Source: an uncultured Oscillospiraceae bacterium
Lineage (GTDB): Bacteria; Bacillota; Clostridia; Oscillospirales; Oscillospiraceae
Direction of reading: 5' to 3'
Assembly: GCA_944386975.1 (NCBI GenBank)
Contig: CALXDC010000004.1
Coordinates: forward strand, 31,766-95,765
DNA: 64,000 nt
Part shown: piece after piece, positions 49,326 through 58,610 of the stretch
How positions within the stretch are numbered: position 1 is the first letter of the stretch
How the letters are laid out: each line of letters starts with the position of its first letter
Translations under genes and position numbers: made by a program
Notes under the pieces: generated by a model
Database searches by the model: none
Told to the model about the DNA's origin: nothing
What the model saw: the letters and a program-made list of their open reading frames with translations, nothing else

Positions 49326-51614
49326 ATGGCACTGAAAGGTCTTGACATTTTTAAGCTGACCCCGAAAACCAACTGCAAGGACTGCGGGAACCCCACCTGC
49401 ATGGCGTTTGCCATGAAGGTGGCCCAGGGCGCCCTCCCCATTGAGAAGTGCCCCCACATGTCTCCTGAGGCCCTGGCCTCTCTGAGCGAGGCCACCGCGC
49501 CCCCGATGAAGAGCTACAAGGTGGGCGAGCTGGCTCTGGGCGGCGAGACTGTTCTGAGCCGTCACGAGAAGACCCTGGTCTCCAAGACCCTGTACGCCGT
49601 CGCCGTCTGCGACTGCATGGACGAGGCCAAGCAGGACGCCGTCATCGCCTCCATCCCCAAGGTGGATTATGAGCGCATCAGCGAGCGGATGTACGTGGAG
49701 ATGGTCTCCGTCAACCACAGCGCCGACAAGAGCGCCGACGACTATGTGGCCCTCATCAACAAGGTGAAGGGTCTGGGCCGTCCCCTGATCCTGGGCTGCA
49801 CCGACGTGGCCGTGGCCAAGGCCGCCGTGGCCGCCGCCGCCGGCTGCGACTTCATCCTCAACGGCGCCGACGAGAGCAACTACGCCGACATGAGCGCCAT
49901 TGCCAAGGAGGCCAAGGTGCTGCTGGGCGTCCGCGCCGCCTCCATTGAGGCCCTCCACGAGACCGTGGAGAAGCTGGAGGCCGCCGGCAACAAGGACCTG
50001 ATCCTGGATGTGGGCACCGCCTCCATCAAGGACGCCTATGCCAACGCCGTGCAGATCCGCCGGGCCGCTCTGAAGGACGGCGACCGCACCTTCGGCTATC
50101 CCTCCATCGTCAACGTGGCTGCCATCGCCAATGGCGACGCCCACATGGAGGCCGCCCTGCTGAGCCTGTTCACCTGCAAGTACGGCTCCATCGTGGTCTG
50201 CTCCGAGATGACCTACGCCAAGGCCCTGCCCCTCTACGGCCTGCGCCAGAACATCTTCACCGATCCCCAGAAGCCCATGAAGGTGGCCCCCGGCATCTAT
50301 CCCATCAACGGCGCCGACGAGAACAGCCCCTGCTGCCTGACCGTGGACTTCGCCCTGACCTACTTCCTGGTGTCCGGCGAGCTGGAGCGCTCCAAGTGCC
50401 CCGTGAACCTGCTGATCTCCGACGCTTCCGGTATGTCCGTGCTGACCGCCTGGGCCGCCGGCAAGTTCTCCAGCTCCTCCGTGAAGAAGTTCATGGACGA
50501 GTTCGACATCGCCAACAAGATCAAGAGCCGTGCGCTGATCATCCCCGGCAAGGTGGCCGTGATGAAGGGCGAGATCCAGGACAAGCTGCCTGAGTGGGAT
50601 GTCATCGTTGCCCCCAACGAGGCCGTCCAGCTGGTGAAGTACATGAAGGACGAGGAGTGGAAGAAGAGCCTGACCGGCAAGACCGCCGCTGCCGGTACTG
50701 CCGCTGCTGCTCCCGCTGCCGAGGCTGCTCCCGCCCCCAAGAAGGTCATTCCCGCGCCTCCCATTGTGGTCACCGGCCCCTACAAGCTGGAGGACAAGGA
50801 GGTCAAGTACGGCGGCCACGATCCCGCCAGCAAGAAGTTCGTCACCATCGGCGAGCGGATCCACTGCATCTCCCCGGCCATCCGGAAGGCCATGGAGAGC
50901 TACGACGAGGGCCCCATCCTGAAGCGTGCCGCCGAGCAGATCGCCGCCGGTGCTACTTACCTGGATGTCAACATCGGGCCTGCTGAGTCCAACGGTCCCG
51001 AGCTGATGCAGTGGGCTGTGCAGCTGCTGCAGCAGAACTTCAACAACGTGCCTCTGGCCCTCGATACCGCCAACAAGGCCGCCATCGAGGCCGGTATCAA
51101 GGTGTACAACCGCACCAACGGCAAGCCCATCGTCAACTCCGCTGACGCCGGCAGCCGTATCGACAACATCAACCTGGCTGCTGCCAACGACGCCATCGTC
51201 ATCGCCCTGTGCTCTGCCGATGGTATCGCCAAGGACAACGAGGAGCGCATGATGCACTGCCACAACATGCTGGAGCGCGGCCTCGCCCTGGGCATGGAGT
51301 CCGACGACCTGTGGTTCGACCCCCTGTTCCTGGTGGTCAAGGGCATGCAGGACAAGCAGATGGACGTGCTGAACGCCATCAAGGCCTTCTCCGACGAGGG
51401 CCTGAAGAGCACCGGCGGCCTCAGCAACAACTCCAACGGTATGCCCAAGCACATCCGTCCCATCATGGACAGCGCTCTGGTTGCCATGTGCATGATGCAG
51501 GGCCTCACCTCCGCCATCGTGAACCCCTGCGACCTGCGCCTGATGGAGACCATCAAGAGCTGCGACGTCTTCAAGAATCACACCCTGTACGCCGACTCCT
51601 ACCTGGAGATCTGA
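49326..51614 (+). CDS. fused corrinoid iron-sulfur protein large subunit and methyltransferase (AcsC-AcsE)
   Basis: One continuous 762-residue frame carrying two enzymes that are separate in described acetogens. Residues 1-450 are AcsC: the 4Fe-4S Cys set C17, C20, C25, C42 (NCKDCGNPTC ... EKCPHM), the TIM barrel, and a C-terminal corrinoid-binding part (LLISDASGMSVLTAWAAG). Residues about 453-480 are an Ala/Pro linker. From about 503 to 762 is AcsE, the methyl-THF:CFeSP methyltransferase, with KKFVTIGERIHC, YLDVNIGPAES, LALDTANKAA and NSADAGSRIDN. The fusion would tether methyl donor and acceptor. AAGGAGG precedes the start. No frameshift is needed to join them. Confidence 0.93.
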   Translation: MALKGLDIFKLTPKTNCKDCGNPTCMAFAMKVAQGALPIEKCPHMSPEALASLSEATAPPMKSYKVGELALGGETVLSRHEKTLVSKTLYAVAVCDCMDEAKQDAVIASIPKVDYERISERMYVEMVSVNHSADKSADDYVALINKVKGLGRPLILGCTDVAVAKAAVAAAAGCDFILNGADESNYADMSAIAKEAKVLLGVRAASIEALHETVEKLEAAGNKDLILDVGTASIKDAYANAVQIRRAALKDGDRTFGYPSIVNVAAIANGDAHMEAALLSLFTCKYGSIVVCSEMTYAKALPLYGLRQNIFTDPQKPMKVAPGIYPINGADENSPCCLTVDFALTYFLVSGELERSKCPVNLLISDASGMSVLTAWAAGKFSSSSVKKFMDEFDIANKIKSRALIIPGKVAVMKGEIQDKLPEWDVIVAPNEAVQLVKYMKDEEWKKSLTGKTAAAGTAAAAPAAEAAPAPKKVIPAPPIVVTGPYKLEDKEVKYGGHDPASKKFVTIGERIHCISPAIRKAMESYDEGPILKRAAEQIAAGATYLDVNIGPAESNGPELMQWAVQLLQQNFNNVPLALDTANKAAIEAGIKVYNRTNGKPIVNSADAGSRIDNINLAAANDAIVIALCSADGIAKDNEERMMHCHNMLERGLALGMESDDLWFDPLFLVVKGMQDKQMDVLNAIKAFSDEGLKSTGGLSNNSNGMPKHIRPIMDSALVAMCMMQGLTSAIVNPCDLRLMETIKSCDVFKNHTLYADSYLEI

Positions 51615-51625
51615 TGGTACACAAC

Positions 51626-51660
51626 GAAAAAGGGACCGCCGAGAGGCGGTCCCTTTTTGC
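51626..51660 (+). terminator. rho-independent terminator after acsCE
   Basis: Stem AAAAGGGACCGCC with its complement around GAGA, followed by T residues, 12 bases after the acsCE stop. It suggests that acsB has its own transcript or relies on read-through. Confidence 0.85.
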
Positions 51661-51679
51661 TGTGCCGGTCCGGTGGGGG

Positions 51680-52570
51680 CGCTGACGGCGGCCTTGCCGG
51701 TTTTGCCGGTACCCGACGGTGTACTGTAAGGTGTTATGCCTCCGGCGGCCGACTTTTCTCGCGGAAGAAAAGTCGGCAAAAGTCCGCTTAGAACCAAGGT
51801 TCTAAGAACTCCTTTTGGCCTATTTGGGGAAGTCTGTACCGTTTATTTCGGTAAATCGTGCGGCTGACGGGTGCAAGGGGGTGACAGATTCCCCTGTTTT
51901 CGCGCTTCAGCGCGCTGCATTGGTGGTCGTTGGGGCCGATGCGTCTACCGCTTTCCAAAACTTGAGAGTCAGAGAGGCATTTGATCGGTGGCTTTGTGCG
52001 GGTGACGCCGATTTGGGTCATCTTCTGCTCCTGCGCCACGCTTCGCGCTGATGCGGCTCCTTTTTTAGCCTTCCCCCCTTGGGGGAAGGTGGCGCGAAGC
52101 GCCGGATGAGGGGAACCCAATGGCAGAGACTTCCCTCTGCCGATCCCCACACCGTGCGGTCCCTCATCCGCCTCCTTCGGAGGCACCTTCCCCCAGCGGG
52201 GGAAGGCTTTTGTCCGGAGCAGAAGATGACCCAAACAGGCGTCACTCGTACCAGACCGACACCAAAAGCCTCCCAGACTTTTAAATTTTGGAAAGCAGCA
52301 GACGGACCAGCCCCAACAGCCACCAGAGGAGCGCGCTGAAGCGCGGAAACAGGGGAACTCCGACCCCCTTGCAGGGTCAGCCGCACGATTTACCGAAATA
52401 AACGGGACAGATTTCCCATAATAGGAGCAAGGGAGTCCTTAGAACCGTAGGTTCTAAGCTGATTTTTGCCTACTTTTGTTCAGCGACAAAAGTAGGCCGC
52501 CGGAGGCAGAACATCAGACGAAACTCCGTCGGGTAACGACAAAAAAGAAGCGCCTCCGTCAGAGGGCAGA
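51680..52570. repeat. large imperfect palindrome (about 0.9 kb, noncoding)
   Basis: The gap between acsCE and acsB is a near-symmetric inverted repeat centred near 52122. Matching segments include a 29-base exact inverted match (51840-51868 with 52376-52404), the outer GCCTCCGGCGGCC near 51737 with its complement ending 52509, CTTAGAACC-type hairpins on both sides, a TTGGGTCATCTTCTGCTCC block on both sides, and ACCCGACGG near 51711 and 52525. The centre holds two facing copies of a unit with CCTTCCCCC...GGGGGAAGG and GGATGAGGG. Reading frames inside it are not gene-like. It may be a composite of dispersed intergenic repeats. Confidence 0.85.
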
Positions 52571-52757
52571 AAGTGCCGACACGGTGGGGAAGCCCTCTCC
52601 CGGGGGATTCCTACACAATGCCTATCCCCTGGGAGGGGATGGAAAATTTTCTGTAAATAAAGCCGGAAAAGGCTATACAAGCCCGGCGGGATTTGGTATA
52701 TTAGAACCAATGGATCGTGCCCGGAATGGGCGCAGTTTTTTGAGGAGGTTGTATTTC

Positions 52758-54887
52758 ATGAGCGCGTTGACTGATCTGATCTACGCTGGTTCCAATGCTG
52801 TCGCCGGCCTGACGGAAGGCGCGGTGAACGACGCCATTGCCAAGCACGGCGCCGACACCCCTGTGGCTTTCCCGGATACCGCCTATTTCTTCCCCACCAT
52901 CTACGCCGCCACCGGCGTCAAGGTAAAGACTCTGGGCGACCTGCCCGCCTGCGTGGGCGTCCTCAAGAGCCTCATTACTAATCAGGACGACATCGGCCAG
53001 GCCCTGAACGCCGGCCTTGCCACCGCCGTGGGTGCTGAGATCATTGAGGGCCTCAAGTATATCGGCGGCGGCGACCCCTACGCCGAGGACTCCGGCATCG
53101 GCTTTGTCCCCGATCCCATTATCCGTTCCCTGGGCGTGCCCCTGGTCACCGGAGATATCCCCGGTGTGGCCGTGGTCATCGGCAAGGCCGACAACGCCGC
53201 CGACGTGGCCAAGGTGGTGAAGGACTACCAGTCCAAGGGCATTCTGACCTTCCTCATCGGCGACTGCATCGAGCAGGCCGCGGCTGAGGGCGTGAAGATG
53301 GGCCTGGAGCTCCGTGTGGTGCCTCTCGGCCACGACGTCACCTCCGTCATCCACGTGGTCACCGTGGCCATCCGGGCGGCCCTCATCTTCGGCAACGTCC
53401 AGCCCGGCGACCTGGGCGCCCTCCTCACCTACACCAAGGACCGCGTCCCCGCCTTTGTCAACACCTTCGGTCCCCTCAACGAGGTGGTGGTCTCCGCCGG
53501 CGCCGGCGCCATCGCCCTGGGCTTCCCCGTGGTGGTGGACCAGAACATCGGCGACCTGCAGGTCCCCGGCGCTCTGGAGTATGAGGGCAACTACGACGAG
53601 ACTGTCAAGCGCTCCCTGGGCCTGCGGAACATCCACATCAAGGTCAAGGAGCTGCCCATCCCCGTGGCCTTCGCCGCCGCCTTCGAGGGCGAGATTATCC
53701 GCAAGAACGACATGCAGGTGGAGTTCTGGTCCAGCAAGAACGTGACCTGTGAGCTGGTGACCATGCGGGACGCCGCCCAGGTGGACGACCACAAGATTAC
53801 CGTGGTGGGCCCCGACATCGACAGCGGCGAGACGGAGTACCCCATCGCTACCTATATTGAGGTCTACGGCGCCAAGATGCAGAAGGACTTCGAGAGCGTC
53901 ATCGAACGGAAGATCCACGCCTGGTTCAACTACATGGAGGGCGTGATGCACACCGGCCAGCGCAACCAGATCCGCATCCGGATCTCCAAGGACGCCTTTG
54001 AGAAGGGGCTGCGGATGCACCACTTCGGCGAGGTCCTCTACTATATGATCATGGACGAGTTCTCCGCCGTGGTGGACAAGTGCCAGATCACTCTGGTCAC
54101 CGATCCCACCGAGGCCAAGCGGATTTTGGACGAGGAGGCCACTCCCGCCTACAACGCCCGGGACGACCGCCTTGCCTCCATGACCGACGAGAGTGTGGAC
54201 CAGTTCTACACCTGCACCCTCTGCCAGTCCTTCGCCCCCAGCCACTGCTGCGTGGTCACCCCGGAGCGTCTGGGCCTGTGCGGCGCGGTGAGCTGGCTGG
54301 ACGCCAAGGCCACCAAGGAGCTCAACGACGCTGGTCCCTGCCAGCCCATCAGCAAGGAGGGCTGCACCGATCCCGTCAAGGGCTACTACCCCGACGTGGA
54401 CCGTATGGTCCACGAGGCCTCCCACGGTGCCCTGGAGCACGTGAGCCTCTACTCCATCATGGAGGATCCCATGACCTCCTGCGGCTGCTTCGAGTGCATC
54501 TGCGGCATCGAGCCCATGAGCAACGGCGTCATCATTGTCAACCGTGAGTACAAGGGCATGACCCCCACCGGCATGACCTTCGGCGAGCTGGCCTCCATGA
54601 CCGGCGGCGGCGTCCAGACCCCCGGCTTCATGGGCCATGGCCGCCACTTCATCGCCTCCAAGAAGTTTGCCGCCGCTGAGGGCGGCGTGGCCCGGATCGT
54701 GTGGATGCCCAAGGAGCTGAAGGACGACGTGGCCCCCCGGCTGAACAAGACCGCAAAAGAGATGCTGGGTATCGACAACTTCACCGATATGATCGGCGAC
54801 GAGACCATCGCCGAGGACGCCGAGACCCTGCTGAACTTCCTCACTGAGAAGGGCCACCCCGCCCTTTCCATGGAGCCGCTGATGTAA
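52758..54887 (+). CDS. acsB: CO-methylating acetyl-CoA synthase
   Basis: Makes acetyl-CoA from CO, CoA and the methyl group of the corrinoid protein at the Ni-Ni-4Fe4S A-cluster. The 709-residue protein is of the bacterial type with the N-terminal CODH-binding domain present. A-cluster ligands are all seen: C486, C489, C498, C508 and the C575-G576-C577 motif, with spacings equal to those of Moorella AcsB. I start it at 52758 behind TTGAGGAGG. The CODH partner AcsA is not adjacent. Confidence 0.95.
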   Translation: MSALTDLIYAGSNAVAGLTEGAVNDAIAKHGADTPVAFPDTAYFFPTIYAATGVKVKTLGDLPACVGVLKSLITNQDDIGQALNAGLATAVGAEIIEGLKYIGGGDPYAEDSGIGFVPDPIIRSLGVPLVTGDIPGVAVVIGKADNAADVAKVVKDYQSKGILTFLIGDCIEQAAAEGVKMGLELRVVPLGHDVTSVIHVVTVAIRAALIFGNVQPGDLGALLTYTKDRVPAFVNTFGPLNEVVVSAGAGAIALGFPVVVDQNIGDLQVPGALEYEGNYDETVKRSLGLRNIHIKVKELPIPVAFAAAFEGEIIRKNDMQVEFWSSKNVTCELVTMRDAAQVDDHKITVVGPDIDSGETEYPIATYIEVYGAKMQKDFESVIERKIHAWFNYMEGVMHTGQRNQIRIRISKDAFEKGLRMHHFGEVLYYMIMDEFSAVVDKCQITLVTDPTEAKRILDEEATPAYNARDDRLASMTDESVDQFYTCTLCQSFAPSHCCVVTPERLGLCGAVSWLDAKATKELNDAGPCQPISKEGCTDPVKGYYPDVDRMVHEASHGALEHVSLYSIMEDPMTSCGCFECICGIEPMSNGVIIVNREYKGMTPTGMTFGELASMTGGGVQTPGFMGHGRHFIASKKFAAAEGGVARIVWMPKELKDDVAPRLNKTAKEMLGIDNFTDMIGDETIAEDAETLLNFLTEKGHPALSMEPLM

Positions 54888-54910
54888 GAGGTTCCTCCGT
54901 TGATATCACA

Positions 54911-54944
54911 AGCGCCCGGCCCCTTCAGGGGCCGGGCGCTTTCC
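54911..54944 (+). terminator. rho-independent terminator after acsB
   Basis: A 13-bp GC stem (AGCGCCCGGCCCC with its complement) around TTCA with a short T run. Confidence 0.8.
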
Positions 54945-55071
54945 GCACGGGGGACCCGAGGAGAGCCTGTTTTACAGAATTTTACACAGAATTTACACTG
55001 TATAGAACTTTTTGACAAAAACGGAGGAGAAAAGCTGCGGGGAAATCGTGAACCCCGCGGCACTTTCCGCC

Positions 55072-55100
55072 TTGTCTCCTGGGGGAGGTCATGGTACAAT
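55072..55100 (+). promoter_or_regulatory. promoter for the small membrane protein gene
   Basis: TTGTCT, 17-bp spacer and TACAAT, about 52 bases before the start codon. The gap from 54945 to this point shows no gene. Confidence 0.55.
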
Positions 55101-55151
55101 AAAAGTGTCAGAACAAACCGAATATATGAATTGTGGAAAGGCAGTTTCGAT

Positions 55152-55559
55152 ATGAGTACGAAGAGACGGCTCCTCATGACCCTGATCTTCCTTTTGAGCC
55201 TGGCCCCCATGGCCCTGTCCCAGTTTGTCCATGGGGAATACGACCTCCCCGGCTTTCTGGTTCTCACCACTCCGGTGGGCTTTTTCGCATGCCTTTTTGT
55301 GCTGCTGGGCCTGTGGTGCCCCTTCTCCTCTTCCAGAACCAATCGGATTCTCTGTATCTTGGGGCTTCCCGGTATGGTGGCGGCGGAGTTGTATACCTGT
55401 CTCACCTGGTACGCACCTGCCGTCCTCAGTCTCCGCCGGAGTCTTGCCCTGGTGTCCCCTGCCTTCTTTTTAGGGCTGGCCGCCTCTGTTGCGGCGGTGC
55501 TGTTGTATCTGTTGCTGCGCCGGGGCGCCGCCGGGGGCGATCCTGCGCCTCTTCCTTGA
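55152..55559 (+). CDS. small unknown membrane protein
   Basis: A 135-residue protein with four hydrophobic helices (about 6-24, 33-55, 65-85, 100-123) and short loops. No family is recognised. It sits between acsB and acsV but has its own promoter and no charged or Cys motifs to suggest a role in that pathway. GAAAGGCAG upstream of the ATG is a modest ribosome site. Confidence 0.55.
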   Translation: MSTKRRLLMTLIFLLSLAPMALSQFVHGEYDLPGFLVLTTPVGFFACLFVLLGLWCPFSSSRTNRILCILGLPGMVAAELYTCLTWYAPAVLSLRRSLALVSPAFFLGLAASVAAVLLYLLLRRGAAGGDPAPLP

Positions 55560-55597
55560 CAAAGATTCTCACCCCATATATACTATGGAGTGAGAAT
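55556..55597 (+). promoter_or_regulatory. acsV promoter with overlapping palindrome
   Basis: TTGACA, 17-bp spacer and TATACT (55579-55584). A perfect 8-bp inverted repeat (ATTCTCAC at 55565-55572 and GTGAGAAT at 55590-55597) encloses the -10 box. With the T run after it, it could instead act as a terminator for the preceding gene; operator use is equally possible. Confidence 0.6.
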
Positions 55598-55650
55598 TTT
55601 TTTGTTTTTTCCCCAGGGACCTACAAAGCCTCGGAGAAAGGAATGACTGT

Positions 55651-57579
55651 ATGTTTACCATCACTTTCCGTCTGACCGGCAGCGAACCGGTGACGATTTC
55701 CGCCACCCCGGAGGAGAACCTTTTAGACGTAGCCCGCAAGGCAAATGTGGCCATTGACGCGCCCTGTTCCGGCAACGGCGCCTGCGGAAAATGCCGGGTC
55801 CGCCTGGTGAAGGGCCTGCTGGATTCCCCCATCAACCGCCACCTCACCACGGAGGAGTATGAGGCGGGCTGGCGGCTGGCCTGCTGCTCCAAGGTGGCTG
55901 GCGACGCCGTTATTGAGGTACCCGACATCGCCTCCGCCTACCGCAGCCGCATGAAGATGGCGGACCTGGAGTCCCCCGAGGAGATCGCCATTTTTGAAAA
56001 CCTCCGCAAGCAACTGGTGGAGGCCGGCTTTACCTTTCAGAGCGACCTGGAGTTTTTGGAGGTCAACCTCACCGAGCCCACTACCGACGACACCATGCCC
56101 GATAATGAGCGGCTGATCCGGGCAGTGGAGGAGGCTACCGGCGTACCCTACGACAGCGTGGTGCTGCCCTACTCTGTGCTGAAGGACCTGTGCTGGGTGC
56201 TGCGGGAGAGCGAGTGGAAGGTGAAGTGTGTCATCTCCCGGGATTTTGAGCGCATCCAGATCCGAGACGTGCTGCCCCAGTCCAACCACGACCCCATGGT
56301 GGGCTTCGCTTTGGACGTGGGCACCACCACCCTGGCGGGCCTGCTGGTGGATCTCCAAACCGGGAAAATTCTGGCCAAGGCCAGCTGCGGCAACGGCCAG
56401 ATCCGCTATGGCGCCGACGTGATCAACCGTATCATCGAGTCGGAGAAGCTGGGAGGGCGCAAGCGTCTTCAGGACGCGGTCATCAAGGAGTCCATCATCC
56501 CCATGCTGGCCCAGATGTATCAGACCGCCCACATCAACCCACGCCGGATCTACCGCATGGTACTGGCGGGCAATACGACCATGAACCACCTGGCTCTGGG
56601 CCTTTACTGCGATCCCATCCGCATGGAGCCCTTTGTCCCCAGCTTTTTCCGCACCCGGTACATCTTTGTCCGGGATATCGGGCTGAAGATGAACCCCCTG
56701 GCGGAGCTGGTGGTGGCGCCCAACATTGGCAGCTACGTGGGCGGCGATATCACCGCCGGTACGCTGGTGAGCATGATCTGGAACAGCCCGGAGCTGAGTC
56801 TCTTCATCGACCTTGGCACCAACGGCGAATTGGTGTTCGGCAACAATGAGTTCCTGATGTCCTGCGCCTGCAGCGCCGGTCCCGCCTTTGAGGGCGGCGA
56901 CATCAGCTGCGGCATGCGGGCCACCGACGGAGCCATCGAGGCCTGTACCATTGACAAGGACACCATGGAGCCCACCCTCACCGTCATCGGCGGCGTGGCG
57001 CCTGTAGGCATCTGCGGCAGCGGTATCATCGACCTCATTGCCGAGCTCTTCCGTTGCGGCATCATCAACGGTAAGGGCAAGATTGTCCGGGAGGGTCCCC
57101 GGATCGTCCGGGACAAGCACGGCATGGGCAGCTACATCCTGGCCTTCCAGAAGGACACCGGCGGGGTGAAGGATGTGTCCATCAACGAGGTGGACATCGA
57201 CAACTTCATCCGGGCCAAGGGGGCCATCTTCTCCGCCACCACCACTATGCTCTCCTCCCTGGGCTTCGATCCCTCGGTGATCGAGCGGGTATATGTGGCC
57301 GGCGGCATCGGCAGCGGGATCAATATGAAAAACGCCGTCACCATCGGTATGTTCCCCGACATTCCCCTGGACCACTTCCACTACATCGGCAACTCCTCCC
57401 AGGCCGGAGCCTACGCCATGCTTATGAGCACCGAGGCCCGGACCAAGGTCTTTGATCTGGCCCGCTCCATGACCTATCTGGAGCTGAGTAACGAGCCCAG
57501 GTATATGGATGAGTTTGTGGCCGCCTGCTTCCTGCCCCACACAGACGCCTCCCTCTTCCCCAGTGTGCAGCAGGAGTGA
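55651..57579 (+). CDS. acsV: corrinoid-protein reductive activator (AcsV/RACE type)
   Basis: ATP-dependent activator that re-reduces inactive Co(II) corrinoid in the CFeSP. The 642-residue protein opens with a 2Fe-2S ferredoxin domain (residues 1-90; Cys in APCSGNGACGKCRV and ACCSK), a linker and middle domain, then an ASKHA ATPase-like domain with ALDVGTTTLAGLLVDL, MVLAGNTTMNHLALG and DLGTNGELVFG. Its place near acsCE and acsB fits. Related activators serve methyltransferases, but the context favours CFeSP. Confidence 0.9.
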   Translation: MFTITFRLTGSEPVTISATPEENLLDVARKANVAIDAPCSGNGACGKCRVRLVKGLLDSPINRHLTTEEYEAGWRLACCSKVAGDAVIEVPDIASAYRSRMKMADLESPEEIAIFENLRKQLVEAGFTFQSDLEFLEVNLTEPTTDDTMPDNERLIRAVEEATGVPYDSVVLPYSVLKDLCWVLRESEWKVKCVISRDFERIQIRDVLPQSNHDPMVGFALDVGTTTLAGLLVDLQTGKILAKASCGNGQIRYGADVINRIIESEKLGGRKRLQDAVIKESIIPMLAQMYQTAHINPRRIYRMVLAGNTTMNHLALGLYCDPIRMEPFVPSFFRTRYIFVRDIGLKMNPLAELVVAPNIGSYVGGDITAGTLVSMIWNSPELSLFIDLGTNGELVFGNNEFLMSCACSAGPAFEGGDISCGMRATDGAIEACTIDKDTMEPTLTVIGGVAPVGICGSGIIDLIAELFRCGIINGKGKIVREGPRIVRDKHGMGSYILAFQKDTGGVKDVSINEVDIDNFIRAKGAIFSATTTMLSSLGFDPSVIERVYVAGGIGSGINMKNAVTIGMFPDIPLDHFHYIGNSSQAGAYAMLMSTEARTKVFDLARSMTYLELSNEPRYMDEFVAACFLPHTDASLFPSVQQE

Positions 57580-57686
57580 ATCCGGAGCATGGTATAGCGG
57601 GGACGGCGGACCGCCGCCCCCGCTTTTTCCCTGCTTGGAGAAAAATTTTGAAAATGACCGCCAAATGTTGAAAAGAGGTATGGACA

Positions 57687-58304
57687 ATGGAGCCCATCTA
57701 TGGTAAGAATAACAAGGAAGAATTGCCCCTGGAATTTTATCTGGCCAAGTTCCGGGAGGGGGACCCCCAGGAGATGGCGGACCGGTGCCGCCTGCCCTAC
57801 GATGGACAGGCCATCACCATGAATCTCATGGGCCACACCTACCGGGTGACCCATCCGGATTTCACCATCACCGGCGAGCCTGCCCTCACCAATCCCGAGC
57901 GGATCTTGTTTCTCCGCTACCTGTTGGACGGGGCCTATACCGCGCCCAGAGGGGAGTATCTCACCTACCGGGAGTTTCCCTGGGGAGAGGTGTATCTCCA
58001 GCAGTTCACCGGCCGGTGCATCAAGCGCTTCGCCTTCAGCTACGGCTTCAAACCGGATCTGCTCAGAACGGTGATGGAGCGCCTGGGGGCTGAGCCGGTC
58101 AAGAGAGGGGACGTAGGCTATCAGGTGACCTTGATGGAGGGACTGACCATGCAGTTTCTCCTGTGGCTTGGGGACGAGGAGTTCCCTCCCAACGCCCAGA
58201 TCCTCTTTTCCGACAACTTCCGCACCGCTTTCACCGCCGAGGACATGGCCAACATCGGCGACATTGTCATCGGCCGCATGAAGCGGGCGGCCGCCGCGTT
58301 GTAA
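57687..58304 (+). CDS. DUF3786 protein
   Basis: A 205-residue soluble protein of the DUF3786 family, recognised from GHTYRVTHPDFTI, LYRE-type LLDGAYTAPRGEYLTYREFPWGEVY and FPPNAQILFSDNFRTAFTAEDMA. DUF3786 genes recur beside corrinoid and CODH/ACS genes, so a role in corrinoid protein maturation or storage is likely, though unproven. It follows acsV by about 107 bases. Confidence 0.8.
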   Translation: MEPIYGKNNKEELPLEFYLAKFREGDPQEMADRCRLPYDGQAITMNLMGHTYRVTHPDFTITGEPALTNPERILFLRYLLDGAYTAPRGEYLTYREFPWGEVYLQQFTGRCIKRFAFSYGFKPDLLRTVMERLGAEPVKRGDVGYQVTLMEGLTMQFLLWLGDEEFPPNAQILFSDNFRTAFTAEDMANIGDIVIGRMKRAAAAL

Positions 58305-58309
58305 TCCCT

Positions 58310-58332
58310 GCGGGGAGAGTCCCCGCTTTTTC
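58310..58332 (+). terminator. rho-independent terminator
   Basis: Stem GCGGGGA with its complement around GAG, followed by five T residues, just after the DUF3786 gene. Confidence 0.75.
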
Positions 58333-58357
58333 ATTCCCTTCACAACTGCATCAGGAT

Positions 58358-58464
58358 TGGTAGAGTAAGTGTAACGCGTAAAGTGGCAAGTGGCTGGGAA
58401 GTCGCCCTTGCACGAAAGGCCCCCGGGAAATCGGGCCTACGGTGTTGCACTGCATCCGCTACCG
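58358..58464 (+). promoter_or_regulatory. tetrahydrofolate (THF) riboswitch
   Basis: The sequence follows the THF (folT) riboswitch consensus closely: GGTAGAGTA at the 5' side, ACGCGTAAAGTG, GGCTGGGAAGTCG, a CACGAAAG segment, and GCATCCGCTACC closing P1 on the 3' side. The stem pairing GGTAG with CTACC closes the aptamer. It precedes a terminator and folT, so excess folate would stop transcription of the folate importer. Confidence 0.88.
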
Positions 58465-58486
58465 CACAAGCTACGGGTGAATCTGC

Positions 58487-58543
58487 AAACTACCAATTCG
58501 CGGGGGAGGTCTCCTCCTTTCAAGGCGGATTGGTAGTTTTTTT
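58487..58543 (+). terminator. THF-riboswitch expression-platform terminator
   Basis: AAACTACCAAT (58487-58497) pairs with ATTGGTAGTTT (58529-58539) and is followed by a T run. CTACC-type sequence is shared with the aptamer closing stem, as expected for a switch. Confidence 0.8.
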
Positions 58544-58610
58544 GCCCCATCCTCGTGTCGTAGCTTCTATGCCCGCTTTTCCGTCCGCAACAAAAAAGGA
58601 GGAAGTACGC

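Noticed and set aside
51737-52509. Several 60-150 codon frames inside the large palindrome
   Set aside because: They mirror each other across the two arms, carry no motifs, and lack ribosome sites; the inverted-repeat DNA explains them.
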